Part shown: positions 7,753-15,026 of the stretch, in pieces
Numbering within the stretch: the first letter of the stretch is position 1
How the letters are laid out: each line of letters opens with the position of its first letter
Assembly: GCA_017847835.1 (NCBI GenBank)
Contig: JAGASH010000008.1
Span: 434,001-498,000, forward strand
Length of the DNA: 64,000 nucleotides
From: Oscillospiraceae bacterium
Lineage (GTDB): Bacteria; Bacillota; Clostridia; Oscillospirales; Ruminococcaceae
Direction: 5' to 3'
The notes under the pieces: model-generated
Database searches by the model: none
Seen by the model: only the letters and a program-made list of their open reading frames with translations
What the model was told of the DNA's origin: nothing
Made by a program: the position numbers and the translations under genes

Positions 7753-9474
7753 ATGCAGAAAGAAACCTCGCTTTGTATGGGCTGTATGAATGACAAAAAC
7801 TATGACGGACCGTGCAAGCTTTGCGGTTACAGCGAGTCTGACCCTTGTATTCCAACCTATCTTATGCCGAAAACGTTCCTGAACGAGCGTTATATTGTCG
7901 GAAAACTCATTTCCTACAACGGCGAGGGAGCGGTTTACATCGGCTATGATACCGTGAACAAAACCCGCGTTACCATTAAGGAATTTATGCCCGACACGCT
8001 TTGCTCGCGTATGAAGGGTGAAACCGAAATCTCCGTGAATGCCGACAACAGCGCGCTTTACAAGACCTATATGTCCGAGTTCGCGGACTTGCACAGAAGT
8101 CTGATGAAGCTTCGCGGAATGGCTCATATTCAGGCAGTTCTCGATATCTTTTACGAGAACGGAACCTGCTATGCCGTGCTGGAGTTTATCAGCGGAATTT
8201 CGCTGAAAACGTTTCTCGAAAACTCCGCGGGAGAGCTGTCGTGGGAGCAGGTCAAGGAGTTTTTCCCGCCTATTCTCACAACGCTTTCGCTTATTCACGC
8301 TGCGGGAATAATTCATCGCGGAATTTCCCCGCAGACGATTTTCGTTACCGATAAAATGGAGCTGAAGCTTGCCGGATTTTCCATTTCGGCGGCTCGCACC
8401 ACGAATACAGAAATTGCCTGCGAGATGTTCAGCGGCTATGCTGCTCCCGAGCAGTATACAAACGAAATCAACGGCACCTGGACGGACGTTTACGGTATTT
8501 CTGCCGTGCTTTACCGCGTGCTCACGGGAACGGTTCCCGCAGAGGCAATCGCGCGTTCCGGCAGCCCTATGCCCGAGCCGATGATGATAAACAGAAATGT
8601 TCCGCAGAATGTTTCAAAGGTGATTATGCACGGAATGAAGCTGTCCACGGAAACGCGTATCAGAAGTATCACGGAGTTTGTGGATAAGCTGTTTGCACCG
8701 CCGCGCTATATCGGAAACGACGTAAATCACGCTTCCGACGGAAGCCGCCTCACAAACCGTGAGAAAAAAATGATTGAGAAAAAGCAGAAGGAGCGCAGAA
8801 AAACGCTTGCCGTGCTTATCGGTGTGGGAGCGGTTCTGATAATTTTTGCGATTGCGTTTGCGCTGGCACTTTCCGGCGCGTTCGGCAAAAACAACTCTGA
8901 GCCCGTTTCCGAGAGCACTTCTTCCTCTGTTTCGTCATCGACAAGCAGCAGCACATCTTCGTCAACGCAAAGCTCGTCTTCCGAGGACAGCAGCTCTTCC
9001 GAAAGCAGTTCTTCGGAGCTTCCTGCGGCAACTATTCAGGTTTCGGATTTCACCGACTGCAGCTATGAAAAAACCGCAGCGCGCTATGAAGGCAAGCTTG
9101 TTTTTGTGCCGACCTATGACTATTCCAACGAATACAGCGCAGGTATGATTTTCTGGCAGTCGATTGAGCCGGGAGAGTCCGTGGAGCTGGGCACGCAGAT
9201 TAAGGTGAAGGTGAGCAAGGGCAAGAGCATTGTTCCTCTGCCCGATTACAAGGATAAGGACGAAGCGACCTACACAGCGGAGCTCGACAAGCTGAATATC
9301 AAGTTCCAGGTTGAAAAGATTAAGAGCAACGATGTTCCGACGGGATATGTTCTGCGCTGCAACAAGGAAATCGGCGACCTTATAAAAGTCGGCGAGCTCC
9401 AGCTTGTTGTTGTGTATATTGCAGAAAACTACGAGGAAGTTTCATCTTCACAAACCGATAGTTCACGGGATTGA
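7753..9474 (+). CDS. membrane Ser/Thr pseudokinase with PASTA-type extracellular domain
   Basis: The 573-residue protein has an N-terminal four-Cys zinc-binding-like patch (C8, C11, C21, C24), a protein kinase fold (~45-315), a basic juxtamembrane stretch, one membrane helix (~352-374), a Ser-rich linker (~383-421) and two PASTA-like repeats (~427-560). The ATP-site Lys (VTIKEF, K76) is present. The catalytic loop, however, is HRG-ISPQT instead of HRD-LKPEN, and the DFG motif is replaced by GFS. The catalytic Asp, the metal-binding Asn and the DFG Asp are all lost, so phosphotransfer looks impossible. It probably senses cell-wall fragments and acts by binding. It is first in a run with pheA. 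Confidence 0.85.
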   Translation: MQKETSLCMGCMNDKNYDGPCKLCGYSESDPCIPTYLMPKTFLNERYIVGKLISYNGEGAVYIGYDTVNKTRVTIKEFMPDTLCSRMKGETEISVNADNSALYKTYMSEFADLHRSLMKLRGMAHIQAVLDIFYENGTCYAVLEFISGISLKTFLENSAGELSWEQVKEFFPPILTTLSLIHAAGIIHRGISPQTIFVTDKMELKLAGFSISAARTTNTEIACEMFSGYAAPEQYTNEINGTWTDVYGISAVLYRVLTGTVPAEAIARSGSPMPEPMMINRNVPQNVSKVIMHGMKLSTETRIRSITEFVDKLFAPPRYIGNDVNHASDGSRLTNREKKMIEKKQKERRKTLAVLIGVGAVLIIFAIAFALALSGAFGKNNSEPVSESTSSSVSSSTSSSTSSSTQSSSSEDSSSSESSSSELPAATIQVSDFTDCSYEKTAARYEGKLVFVPTYDYSNEYSAGMIFWQSIEPGESVELGTQIKVKVSKGKSIVPLPDYKDKDEATYTAELDKLNIKFQVEKIKSNDVPTGYVLRCNKEIGDLIKVGELQLVVVYIAENYEEVSSSQTDSSRD

Positions 9475-9489
9475 CGGGGGATTTGGATA

Positions 9490-10623
9490 ATGGATTTAAG
9501 TGAAATTCGCAAAAAGATAGACGCGATTGACGACAAAATTCTGGATTTGTTCATCGACAGAATGAACCTCGCGCTTGATGTCGCGAAGTTCAAGGCGGCG
9601 AACAATATGGTTGTTTTTCAGGGCGACAGAGAGAAATTCATCATCGACAATGTTCGTGAGAACTCTCCCGAGCCGCTCCAAAAAAGCGCTGCGTTTTTGT
9701 TTATGAACATTATGGATATCTCGAAATGCGCGCAGATAAACGAGATTTGTCCCGATATCGAGATAAAATATACCGACAAAATCAAGGAAAAAGCCTCGGT
9801 TGCCGTTCAGGGAATTGAGGGCGCTTATGGTCACGCTGCCTGCAAAAAGCTCTTCGACAGCGGCTCTATCAGCTTTTTTGCTTCGTTCAAGGAGGTTTTC
9901 GAGGCTGTTGAAAACGGTGACGTGGATTATGGAATTTTGCCCGTAGAAAACAGCACGGCGGGCGAGGTTACTGTGAATATGGAGCTTTTGGAGCGTCACA
10001 ACGTGTATATTTGCAGGACGGTTGACGTGGAGTGCGCGCACGTTCTCGCAGCGAAAAAAGGCGTCCGCGAGGAAGATGTGAAGATACTTTTCGGTCACGA
10101 GCAGGCAATCCGTCAGTGTACAAGCTATATCGAAAAGCGCGGAAATCTCACGGTAATCCCGTATCACAACAACGCGGCTGCCGCGAAAATGGTTTCCGAA
10201 AACGAGAGCTGCGAGCTCGGGTGCATTTGCTCGTCGGAGTGTGCGGAAATGCACGGTCTGGATATCGTCCGCGACTCAATCGCTTCCGACCCCGACAACC
10301 GCACACGTTTCATCTGCATTTCCAAAAATGTCGAGGTATATGACGGCGCTGATACCGTTGCTGTTTCGCTGTCGATACCGAATATTTCGGGCGCGCTTTA
10401 CCGTTTGCTCACAAAATTCGCGGTAAACGGGCTTTCAATGTCGAAAATCCAGTCAAAGCCGCTTCCGACAGACGTAAAGCACAAATTCCCCGACGACTAT
10501 ATGTTCTACATCGAGTTTGACGGAAATGTGAAAGAGCCGGTTGTGAGAAAGCTTCTCGGCAACTTTGAAAGCGAGCTGAACTATTTCAAGTTCCACGGAA
10601 ATTTCTCCCGAAACAGAGGGTAA
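9490..10623 (+). CDS. pheA: bifunctional chorismate mutase / prephenate dehydratase
   Basis: This 377-residue P-protein converts chorismate to prephenate and then phenylpyruvate for phenylalanine synthesis. Residues ~1-85 are the AroQ chorismate mutase (LSEIRKKIDAIDDKILDLFIDRM). The dehydratase domain follows (AVQGIEGAYGHAAC, DYGILPVENSTAGEV, the NRTRF catalytic Thr segment). The C-terminus is an ACT domain (SLSIPNISGALYRLLTKFAVNGLSMSKIQSKP) that binds phenylalanine for feedback control. It lies 15 bases after the pseudokinase gene and 1 base before ispD, implying one transcript. Confidence 0.95.
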   Translation: MDLSEIRKKIDAIDDKILDLFIDRMNLALDVAKFKAANNMVVFQGDREKFIIDNVRENSPEPLQKSAAFLFMNIMDISKCAQINEICPDIEIKYTDKIKEKASVAVQGIEGAYGHAACKKLFDSGSISFFASFKEVFEAVENGDVDYGILPVENSTAGEVTVNMELLERHNVYICRTVDVECAHVLAAKKGVREEDVKILFGHEQAIRQCTSYIEKRGNLTVIPYHNNAAAAKMVSENESCELGCICSSECAEMHGLDIVRDSIASDPDNRTRFICISKNVEVYDGADTVAVSLSIPNISGALYRLLTKFAVNGLSMSKIQSKPLPTDVKHKFPDDYMFYIEFDGNVKEPVVRKLLGNFESELNYFKFHGNFSRNRG

Positions 10624-10624
10624 A

Positions 10625-11299
10625 ATGTTTTCTGTAATCATACTTGCTGCGGGCGCTTCGCTCAGAATGGGCGGGGTAAACAAGCAGCTTTCCGAAATAG
10701 GCGGCGTGCCCGTGTTTATTATGAGCGCGCTGAAATTTGACAAGAGCGAAAAAACCGCTGAAATTATCATCGCGGCTCCCGAGGAGTACTGCGAAAAATA
10801 CCGCGAGCTTGCCGAAAAATTAGGCGTGAAAAAGCTGAAATGCGTTGTTTGCGGCGGGAAAACCCGCTTTGAGTCCGTGAAAAACGCGCTGAAGCACGCG
10901 GGAAATGAGTATATCGCGGTTCACGACGGGGCAAGACCGCTTATTGATACATCTGATATCGAAAGAGTGTTCGCGGACGCGGAGAAATTCGGCGCGGCAA
11001 TCGCGGCTTGTCGGGCTGTCGATACCGTGAAAATTGTGGACGAGAACGGCATTATCGTGAGAACACCGCCGCGTGAAAATCTTTGGTATGCGCAGACTCC
11101 GCAGGCTTTTCGGCGGGATTTGTTCGAGAAAGGCGCTGAAAAAATCGGCGAAAACGAGGTCACTGACGACGCTTCCGTGCTGGAGATTTGCGGTGAGCGC
11201 GTGAAAATCACGGAAATTTATTCGTGCAATATGAAAATCACGCGTCCCGATGATTTAGCGGCAGCGAGAGCGGTTTTTGAAAGTCGCGAGGTGAAATGA
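10625..11299 (+). CDS. ispD: 2-C-methyl-D-erythritol 4-phosphate cytidylyltransferase
   Basis: The 224-residue enzyme of the MEP isoprenoid pathway couples MEP to CTP. It shows the N-terminal nucleotide-binding LAAGASLRMGG with K (NKQL), GGKTRFESVKNAL, the VHDGARPLI motif, the TVKIVDENGII segment and TPQAFRRDLF. Length is typical. The ATG follows the pheA stop by one base, and its own stop overlaps the ispF start, so translation is probably coupled. Confidence 0.95.
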   Translation: MFSVIILAAGASLRMGGVNKQLSEIGGVPVFIMSALKFDKSEKTAEIIIAAPEEYCEKYRELAEKLGVKKLKCVVCGGKTRFESVKNALKHAGNEYIAVHDGARPLIDTSDIERVFADAEKFGAAIAACRAVDTVKIVDENGIIVRTPPRENLWYAQTPQAFRRDLFEKGAEKIGENEVTDDASVLEICGERVKITEIYSCNMKITRPDDLAAARAVFESREVK

Positions 11300-11784
11300 T
11301 GAAAATCGGCTTTGGATATGACGTTCACCGGCTTGTTCCCGAAAGACGGCTGGTGCTTTGCGGAGAGGAAATTCCGTGCGAAATGGGTTTGCTCGGGCAC
11401 TCGGACGCGGACGTTGCTGTTCACGCGGTTATGGACGCGGTGCTGGGAGCGCTTGCGCTCGGAGATATCGGAAAGCTGTTTCCCGACAGCGACAGCCGTT
11501 TCAAGGACGCGGACAGTATGAAGCTGCTTGAAATTGTTGTCGCGCTTATGCAGGAAAAGGGCTTCGCGCTCGGAAATCTTGACGTGACAATCGTTGCCGA
11601 AAAGCCGAAGCTTGCCGCTTATATCCAAAAAATGCGTGAAAATCTCGCGAAAGCGTTCTGTACGGATATCGAAAACATCTCCGTAAAGGCGACAACCGAA
11701 GAGGGCTTGGGTCTTGCGGGTGAGGGAATAGGCGCGTATGCCGTGCTGATTTTGGAGAACGCGCGGATTGTGAAAATGCTGTAA
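11299..11784 (+). CDS. ispF: 2-C-methyl-D-erythritol 2,4-cyclodiphosphate synthase
   Basis: This is the MEP-pathway enzyme that cyclises CDP-ME-2-phosphate. The 161-residue protein has the metal-binding GYDVHRL near the start, LLGHSDADVAVHAVMDA, DIGKLFPDSDSRFKDADS and the closing KATTEEGLGLAGEGIGA. Two in-frame ATGs occur at 11296 and 11299. The second is better spaced from the GAGGTG site and starts on the last base of the ispD stop. The ispD-ispF pairing is common and supports one operon. Confidence 0.95.
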   Translation: MKIGFGYDVHRLVPERRLVLCGEEIPCEMGLLGHSDADVAVHAVMDAVLGALALGDIGKLFPDSDSRFKDADSMKLLEIVVALMQEKGFALGNLDVTIVAEKPKLAAYIQKMRENLAKAFCTDIENISVKATTEEGLGLAGEGIGAYAVLILENARIVKML

Positions 11785-11793
11785 AGGATTTCG

Positions 11794-12345
11794 GTGAACG
11801 CGATGAAAAGGAGAGCGCTGGCATTATTCTTGTTACTTACAACAATAACAGGCTGCAAAAATGCTCCGGAAATCCGCGACCTTTCGCAGCAGACGGAAAC
11901 GGAGGATTTTATGTATATTTTCAAGCCGTGCAGCCCCGATTTGCTCCCCGAAGGCAGGTCAAAAATATTTAATGTGTATGATGATAAGTCTGCGGAATAT
12001 CATAGCCTTTTTATCGGACAGGTTTTAAGCCGCTTTGGAGAGCCGGATTACACAACCGAAAACAACGAGGACTTGTACAGCAAAGCGGTTTCTGCTGAGG
12101 ACAAGGACGGCAATGTTATTTATCTTGAGGTTTATTACGGTCAGTCCGGTCCGGCTATCGGTGGTGATGTTCGTGATGAGGAAAGCCGAAAAGCCGCAGA
12201 CGCGCTCGCCGAATATATTATGGCGGCTGAGCCGAAGGATTTTGAATATAAAAGTGTTTACGAGGATTTAGGCGTAACAATAAGAATGGGCGTAGAAAAC
12301 GGCAAGCCATACTATATCTCGGACATTCCCGGTGGTTTGTTTTAA
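11794..12345 (+). CDS. small lipoprotein, function unknown
   Basis: This is a 183-residue secreted lipoprotein: a basic N-terminus, a hydrophobic stretch (ALALFLLLTTITGC) and a lipid Cys near residue 21. The mature part is acidic and has no motif I recognise. AAAGGA lies 5 bases before the GTG at 11794; an ATG at 11803 is the alternative start and would leave the signal intact. It follows ispF by 9 bases and is probably the last gene of the transcript. Confidence 0.7.
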   Translation: MNAMKRRALALFLLLTTITGCKNAPEIRDLSQQTETEDFMYIFKPCSPDLLPEGRSKIFNVYDDKSAEYHSLFIGQVLSRFGEPDYTTENNEDLYSKAVSAEDKDGNVIYLEVYYGQSGPAIGGDVRDEESRKAADALAEYIMAAEPKDFEYKSVYEDLGVTIRMGVENGKPYYISDIPGGLF

Positions 12346-12362
12346 CGCAGGAAATACAAAAT

Positions 12363-12388
12363 CTCCCCTGTCCTAACCGACAGGGGAG
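12363..12388 (-). terminator. perfect 10-bp hairpin, terminator of the tiny-ORF unit
   Basis: CTCCCCTGTC (12363-12372) pairs perfectly with GACAGGGGAG (12379-12388) around a 6-base loop. On the minus strand it is followed by ATTTTGTATTTC; on the plus strand no T run follows. It therefore fits the end of the minus-strand unit that starts near 12940, though it could also protect the 3' end of the lipoprotein transcript. Confidence 0.6.
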
Positions 12389-12451
12389 CCTCATATTCAA
12401 TTGTACGTAATTAAGTATTACATCGGACTATACCTCTCAATAAAATTTGTT

Positions 12452-12541
12452 CTAAGAGCAAACCTTATCGGACATCGGAATCAATCCTTTCAGCCGTATT
12501 TTCCTTTCCGTTTCATCAAAGCGCACATCGTAATCACCCAT
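12452..12541 (-). CDS. putative 29-aa peptide, third of the tiny-ORF unit
   Basis: The frame from ATG at 12541 to TAG at 12452 encodes a charged 29-residue peptide (starts MGDYDVRFDETERKIR, ends MSDKVCS). Its ATGGGTGA start overlaps the TGA of the 48-residue frame by 8 bases, the classic arrangement for translational coupling. An internal ATG at 12475 carries the repeated start motif. No homolog is known to me; it may also be the tail of a broken gene. Confidence 0.3.
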   Translation of the reverse strand: MGDYDVRFDETERKIRLKGLIPMSDKVCS

Positions 12542-12680
12542 TTCTGATGGAATAATCTATGTAAACGCTCCAAGCGGCTATACCCGCCGCCATCGCGGTA
12601 GAAATGTCTGCGGACTGCTTCACGCGAGGATTTTTCAATAGGCTAAGTGCCCTCACCGCAGCGGATTTTGCGTTTTTCAC
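12534..12680 (-). CDS. putative 48-aa peptide, second of the tiny-ORF unit
   Basis: The frame from GTG at 12680 to TGA at 12534 encodes a 48-residue peptide with a basic N-terminal half (KNAKSAAVRALSLLKNPRVK) and a more hydrophobic Ala/Ile-rich centre (STAMAAGIAAWSVYI). No good ribosome site precedes the GTG. It overlaps the next frame in ATGGGTGA. A short competing frame from ATG 12690 also exists. The function is unknown and it could be a remnant. Confidence 0.28.
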   Translation of the reverse strand: MKNAKSAAVRALSLLKNPRVKQSADISTAMAAGIAAWSVYIDYSIRNG

Positions 12681-12706
12681 CGCAAATCATCGCCGTAAAA
12701 TTAATC

Positions 12707-12766
12707 TCAGCGCTCAGCGGATTGCGATTCCGCAGACGTTTTAGAAAAAGGCTCATTCAATTCCAT
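12707..12766 (-). CDS. putative 19-aa peptide, first of the tiny-ORF unit
   Basis: The frame from ATG at 12766 to TGA at 12707 encodes a 19-residue hydrophilic peptide (MELNEPFSKTSAESQSAER). It has the best ribosome site of the unit: AAAGGAAG, then the shared AGTCCG, then ATG. It has no recognised relative and may be a leader peptide or a decayed gene start. Confidence 0.3.
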   Translation of the reverse strand: MELNEPFSKTSAESQSAER

Positions 12767-12945
12767 CGGACTCGCTTCCTTTCTGCTTTCGCAAGATTTT
12801 TTCGACTGTCAAGCCATTGGAGTAACTCCCTTCAAAAATCGCGGAATTATGTGGACTTCCGTTCTCTTCAAAATCAGCAACCCATCGGACTGACCTTCCT
12901 TTCGGTGAATTTAGGTTCGGGTTTTATTTCCCTTTCCTTGATTAT

Positions 12946-12974
12946 ATATTACCACACTTTTTGTTAAAAGTCAA
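12946..12974 (-). promoter_or_regulatory. promoter for the tiny-ORF unit
   Basis: On the minus strand TTGACT (12969-12974) and TAATAT (12946-12951) are 17 bp apart, with TGTGG directly before the -10. Transcription would start near 12940 and run toward 12363. Confidence 0.7.
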
Positions 12975-13080
12975 TAGAAATTTTCAAATTTCCTATAGTC
13001 ATTTTGTATATATTTTTCGATGTCTTTTTAGCAATTCCTCTGATTATAGTGAAAAGAGTGTGAATATCAGAAATTTCCTA

Positions 13081-13109
13081 TTGACAGAAAGCGATTTTTG
13101 GTGTAAAAT
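13081..13109 (+). promoter_or_regulatory. promoter for the DUF1292 gene
   Basis: TTGACA at 13081-13086 and TAAAAT at 13104-13109, spacer 17 bp. It is divergent from the tiny-ORF promoter; about 100 AT-rich bases lie between the two -35 boxes. Confidence 0.85.
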
Positions 13110-13175
13110 AATAATGTTGAGGGCATAATTTTAATGCAGTTTCAATTGATTTTGAAGAAACGAGGTGCGGTTGAT

Positions 13176-13517
13176 ATGAATGAAAACGAAAACGCATTTG
13201 TTGACAGCGAGGAGGGCATTCTGGAGCTTGAGGACGAGGACGGAAACGTTGAACGCTTCGAGTTTGTAGACCGTGCTGAGCTTAACGGAATTGTTTACTA
13301 CGCGCTTATTCCCGCGGATTTTGACGATGAAGAGGGAGCGGCGGAGTTTGTGGTTCTGAAAGAGGAAATCGTGGACGGGGAGTCTGTTCTGGCGACGGTT
13401 GACGACGACGAGGAGTACAACGCGGCAGGAGAGATGTTCCTTCAGAGATTTTCGGAAATGCCCGAGCTTGATATGGACGAAATCGAAGAGCTGGAGAAGC
13501 TCGACGGCGTGGAATAA
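13176..13517 (+). CDS. DUF1292 acidic protein
   Basis: This very acidic 113-residue protein has the DUF1292 layout (LELEDEDGNVERFEFVDRAELNGIVYYALIP, then EFVVLKEE and an acidic tail). The role is unknown; in Bacilli and Clostridia such genes usually sit beside yrzL/ruvX-type genes, but not here. The ORF is open to 13134, but GAGGTG lies 9 bases before the ATG at 13176. It has its own promoter, and the unusual RNA region follows. Confidence 0.88.
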   Translation: MNENENAFVDSEEGILELEDEDGNVERFEFVDRAELNGIVYYALIPADFDDEEGAAEFVVLKEEIVDGESVLATVDDDEEYNAAGEMFLQRFSEMPELDMDEIEELEKLDGVE

Positions 13518-13602
13518 AGAATAACTGTCGGCGAGAAATCGTCGGACGAACAACGGAATGTTGCAAGGTTATCGACCTGTAATCGATGACACTCTTACTG
13601 CC

Positions 13603-13630
13603 TTGTTAGCGAATGTGTGCTTTTTATAAT
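13603..13630 (+). promoter_or_regulatory. candidate promoter for the structured RNA
   Basis: TTGTTA (13603-13608) and a perfect TATAAT (13625-13630) lie 16 bp apart. No coding start follows, so the expected product is an untranslated RNA beginning near 13637. Confidence 0.5.
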
Positions 13631-13636
13631 CCGAAC

Positions 13637-13940
13637 ATTTATTAAAAGGGATTTCGACTCCGGCGGCGGATTGCAGACCTCCTTTTCCTTCGGGAATTGT
13701 TGGCGGGAGCGTGAAAACGCTGGGCGATTTTACCCACCCTGCTTAAAGCGGGTTTTATATTGCATCCTACTGCAAGGCGGTGCAATTTGATAATTTTTGC
13801 GGGAGCTTTTGGCGAAGCTCCCGCATTTGTCTGCCGATAAGCCGCCATCTGCGTTGTCACTTCCCATTCGGCAGGCACAAAGCCTGGCCGAATGGAAAGT
13901 TCCTGGCATCTGACGACTTCTCGGCAGACAAGTTTTCTGT
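13637..13940 (+). ncRNA. large structured RNA candidate, class not identified
   Basis: The stretch is packed with stems: AGCGT-GAAA-ACGCT, ACCC-GC / GC-GGGT near 13735-13754, a perfect 10-bp GC stem (13799-13808 with 13815-13824), and an 11-bp perfect closing stem (13827-13837 with 13921-13931). The closing stem encloses a long hairpin (13861-13876 with 13882-13897). The last stem is followed by GTTTTC, like a terminator, and a promoter lies just upstream on the plus strand. Against the plus strand, a secondary stem (13839-13847 with 13911-13919) has A-C mismatches on plus but G-U pairs on minus. I see no tmRNA, SRP or RNase P signatures. A 130-codon minus ORF over it is probably accidental. 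Confidence 0.5.
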
Positions 13941-13946
13941 AATGAA

Positions 13947-14040
13947 CACCGCGAAGCGTACAAAAGTTTTCGGTCAAGCCTTTTTCAAAAGGCTTGTAGG
14001 GTGTGGGGCAAAGCCCCACGACTGCGTGGAGCACTGTTTT
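13947..14040. repeat. extragenic hairpin repeat, CCGCGAAGCG family
   Basis: It begins with CCGCGAAGCG (13949-13958). Two strong hairpins follow: CAAGCCTTTT-TC-AAAAGGCTTG and GTGGGGC-AAA-GCCCCAC. The same 10-base word starts repeats at 19202 and 41349, so this looks like a member of a dispersed extragenic element. Confidence 0.6.
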
Positions 14041-14074
14041 TGAAAATTTTGCACAAAAATTTTTAAAAAACCTC

Positions 14075-14103
14075 TTTCTTTTTACATCGGAATATGTTAT
14101 AAT
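14075..14103 (+). promoter_or_regulatory. promoter for the YcxB-like gene
   Basis: A weak -35 TTTCTT (14075-14080) and a perfect TATAAT (14098-14103) are 17 bp apart, 39 bases before the start codon. Confidence 0.6.
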
Positions 14104-14142
14104 AATAAAGAATATGAAATTATTGGCAGGGAGGCAGCGAAA

Positions 14143-15009
14143 ATGGCGTTCAGCGACTTGAAGCCCGTGACGGCGGGCGACGACAAGACGGGCTGTACAT
14201 ATATCATCGGAGATGTGTTTGCCGTTTACAAAATGGGTTTGCCCACACCCGTTGTGTACAGCTGGGATATGATTAAATCCGCGTCCGTTTCAAGACGTGA
14301 AATTGTCCTCACAACCGACAAGGACAGCTTCCGGATTTCGTATAAGATGTTCAGCACCGTTGAGGACGAGCTGAGAGCTATCGCAAATATCGAGTGCCGC
14401 CAGAAAGAATACGGCTTCTCTTATCAGCACGAAAAAAGGCTTTTCCCGCTTAAATCTATGTACTATGAATGCTCTCCCGGAAAGGACACCTACACGGGCG
14501 AGGGCTTGCTTGACGAGGCGGAAACCGCTGCTGCGTTTATTATGCTGCTGAATTTCAGACTGATGAAGTTTTTGTGGCTGGTTGCCCTGCTGATTGCTCT
14601 GGTGACTTTCGGAGTGCTCAATTTTACGGTAGGAATAACCCGCGACAATATCCTCTACTTTATCCCGATTTCGGTTGTTTCGGGAGCAATTGCCGCGCTG
14701 ATTATAAATATCGTAGCCCACGCAATCGCAAGAGGCAGGTTTAAGTCGCTTGCGGACGGTGACCTTGCTTCACGGCAGCCGATAACCTTTGTTGTGAGCA
14801 AGCTGGGATTTGCCGCCTGCGAAAGCTGCGTGTATCAGGGACGGGATTTGGTCCCGTGGGAAGAGGCAGATTATTTCATCGAGTCGGATAAGATGTTTAT
14901 TATCTATAAAAACAATTCGGCTGTCGCTTATATCCCGAAAAGAGCGTTTGACAAGAAATTCATTGGCGGTATTGCCGATATCATCGCGTTAAATCTTGAA
15001 CAAAAATAA
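14143..15009 (+). CDS. membrane protein with YcxB-like C-terminal domain
   Basis: In this 288-residue protein the first ~140 residues are a soluble PH-like or mixed region. Two membrane segments follow (FLWLVALLIALVTFGVLNF and ILYFIPISVVSGAIAALIINIV, ~143-190). The C-terminus (~205-285) resembles the YcxB-like domain (ITFVVSKLGF, W-EEADYFIESDKMFIIY, AYIPKRAF). The role is unknown, probably at the membrane. A GGGAGG site precedes the ATG. The next gene starts 17 bases downstream, suggesting joint transcription. Confidence 0.72.
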   Translation: MAFSDLKPVTAGDDKTGCTYIIGDVFAVYKMGLPTPVVYSWDMIKSASVSRREIVLTTDKDSFRISYKMFSTVEDELRAIANIECRQKEYGFSYQHEKRLFPLKSMYYECSPGKDTYTGEGLLDEAETAAAFIMLLNFRLMKFLWLVALLIALVTFGVLNFTVGITRDNILYFIPISVVSGAIAALIINIVAHAIARGRFKSLADGDLASRQPITFVVSKLGFAACESCVYQGRDLVPWEEADYFIESDKMFIIYKNNSAVAYIPKRAFDKKFIGGIADIIALNLEQK

Positions 15010-15026
15010 AGTCTGGGGTGAGAAAG

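Larger units (their letters stand above)
12389..12945 (-). other. minus-strand transcription unit made of tiny ORFs with a repeated start motif
   Basis: This 560-base stretch lies between a strong minus-strand promoter (12946-12974) and a hairpin (12363-12388) but has no ordinary gene. Four copies of a purine-rich site followed by TCCGATG occur on the minus strand, with ATGs at 12885, 12766, 12475 and 12423. The ATGs at 12885 and 12423 are followed almost at once by stops (the last is ATG-TAA). Three short ORFs, listed separately, are preceded by or coupled to such sites. It could be a regulatory RNA with leader peptides, a small-peptide operon or decayed genes. Confidence 0.45.

Noticed and set aside
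13603..13940. Assignment of the structured RNA to tmRNA or RNase P
   Set aside because: No tag-peptide frame, TTCGA T-loop or CCA end for tmRNA, and no GAGGAAAGTCC core for RNase P. A GGATTTCGACT stretch resembles tmRNA but is not enough.
13642..14034. 130-aa minus-strand frame across the RNA region
   Set aside because: Composition is Arg-rich and unstructured, there is no good ribosome site, and it spans several perfect hairpins and an extragenic repeat. An RNA explains the stretch better.
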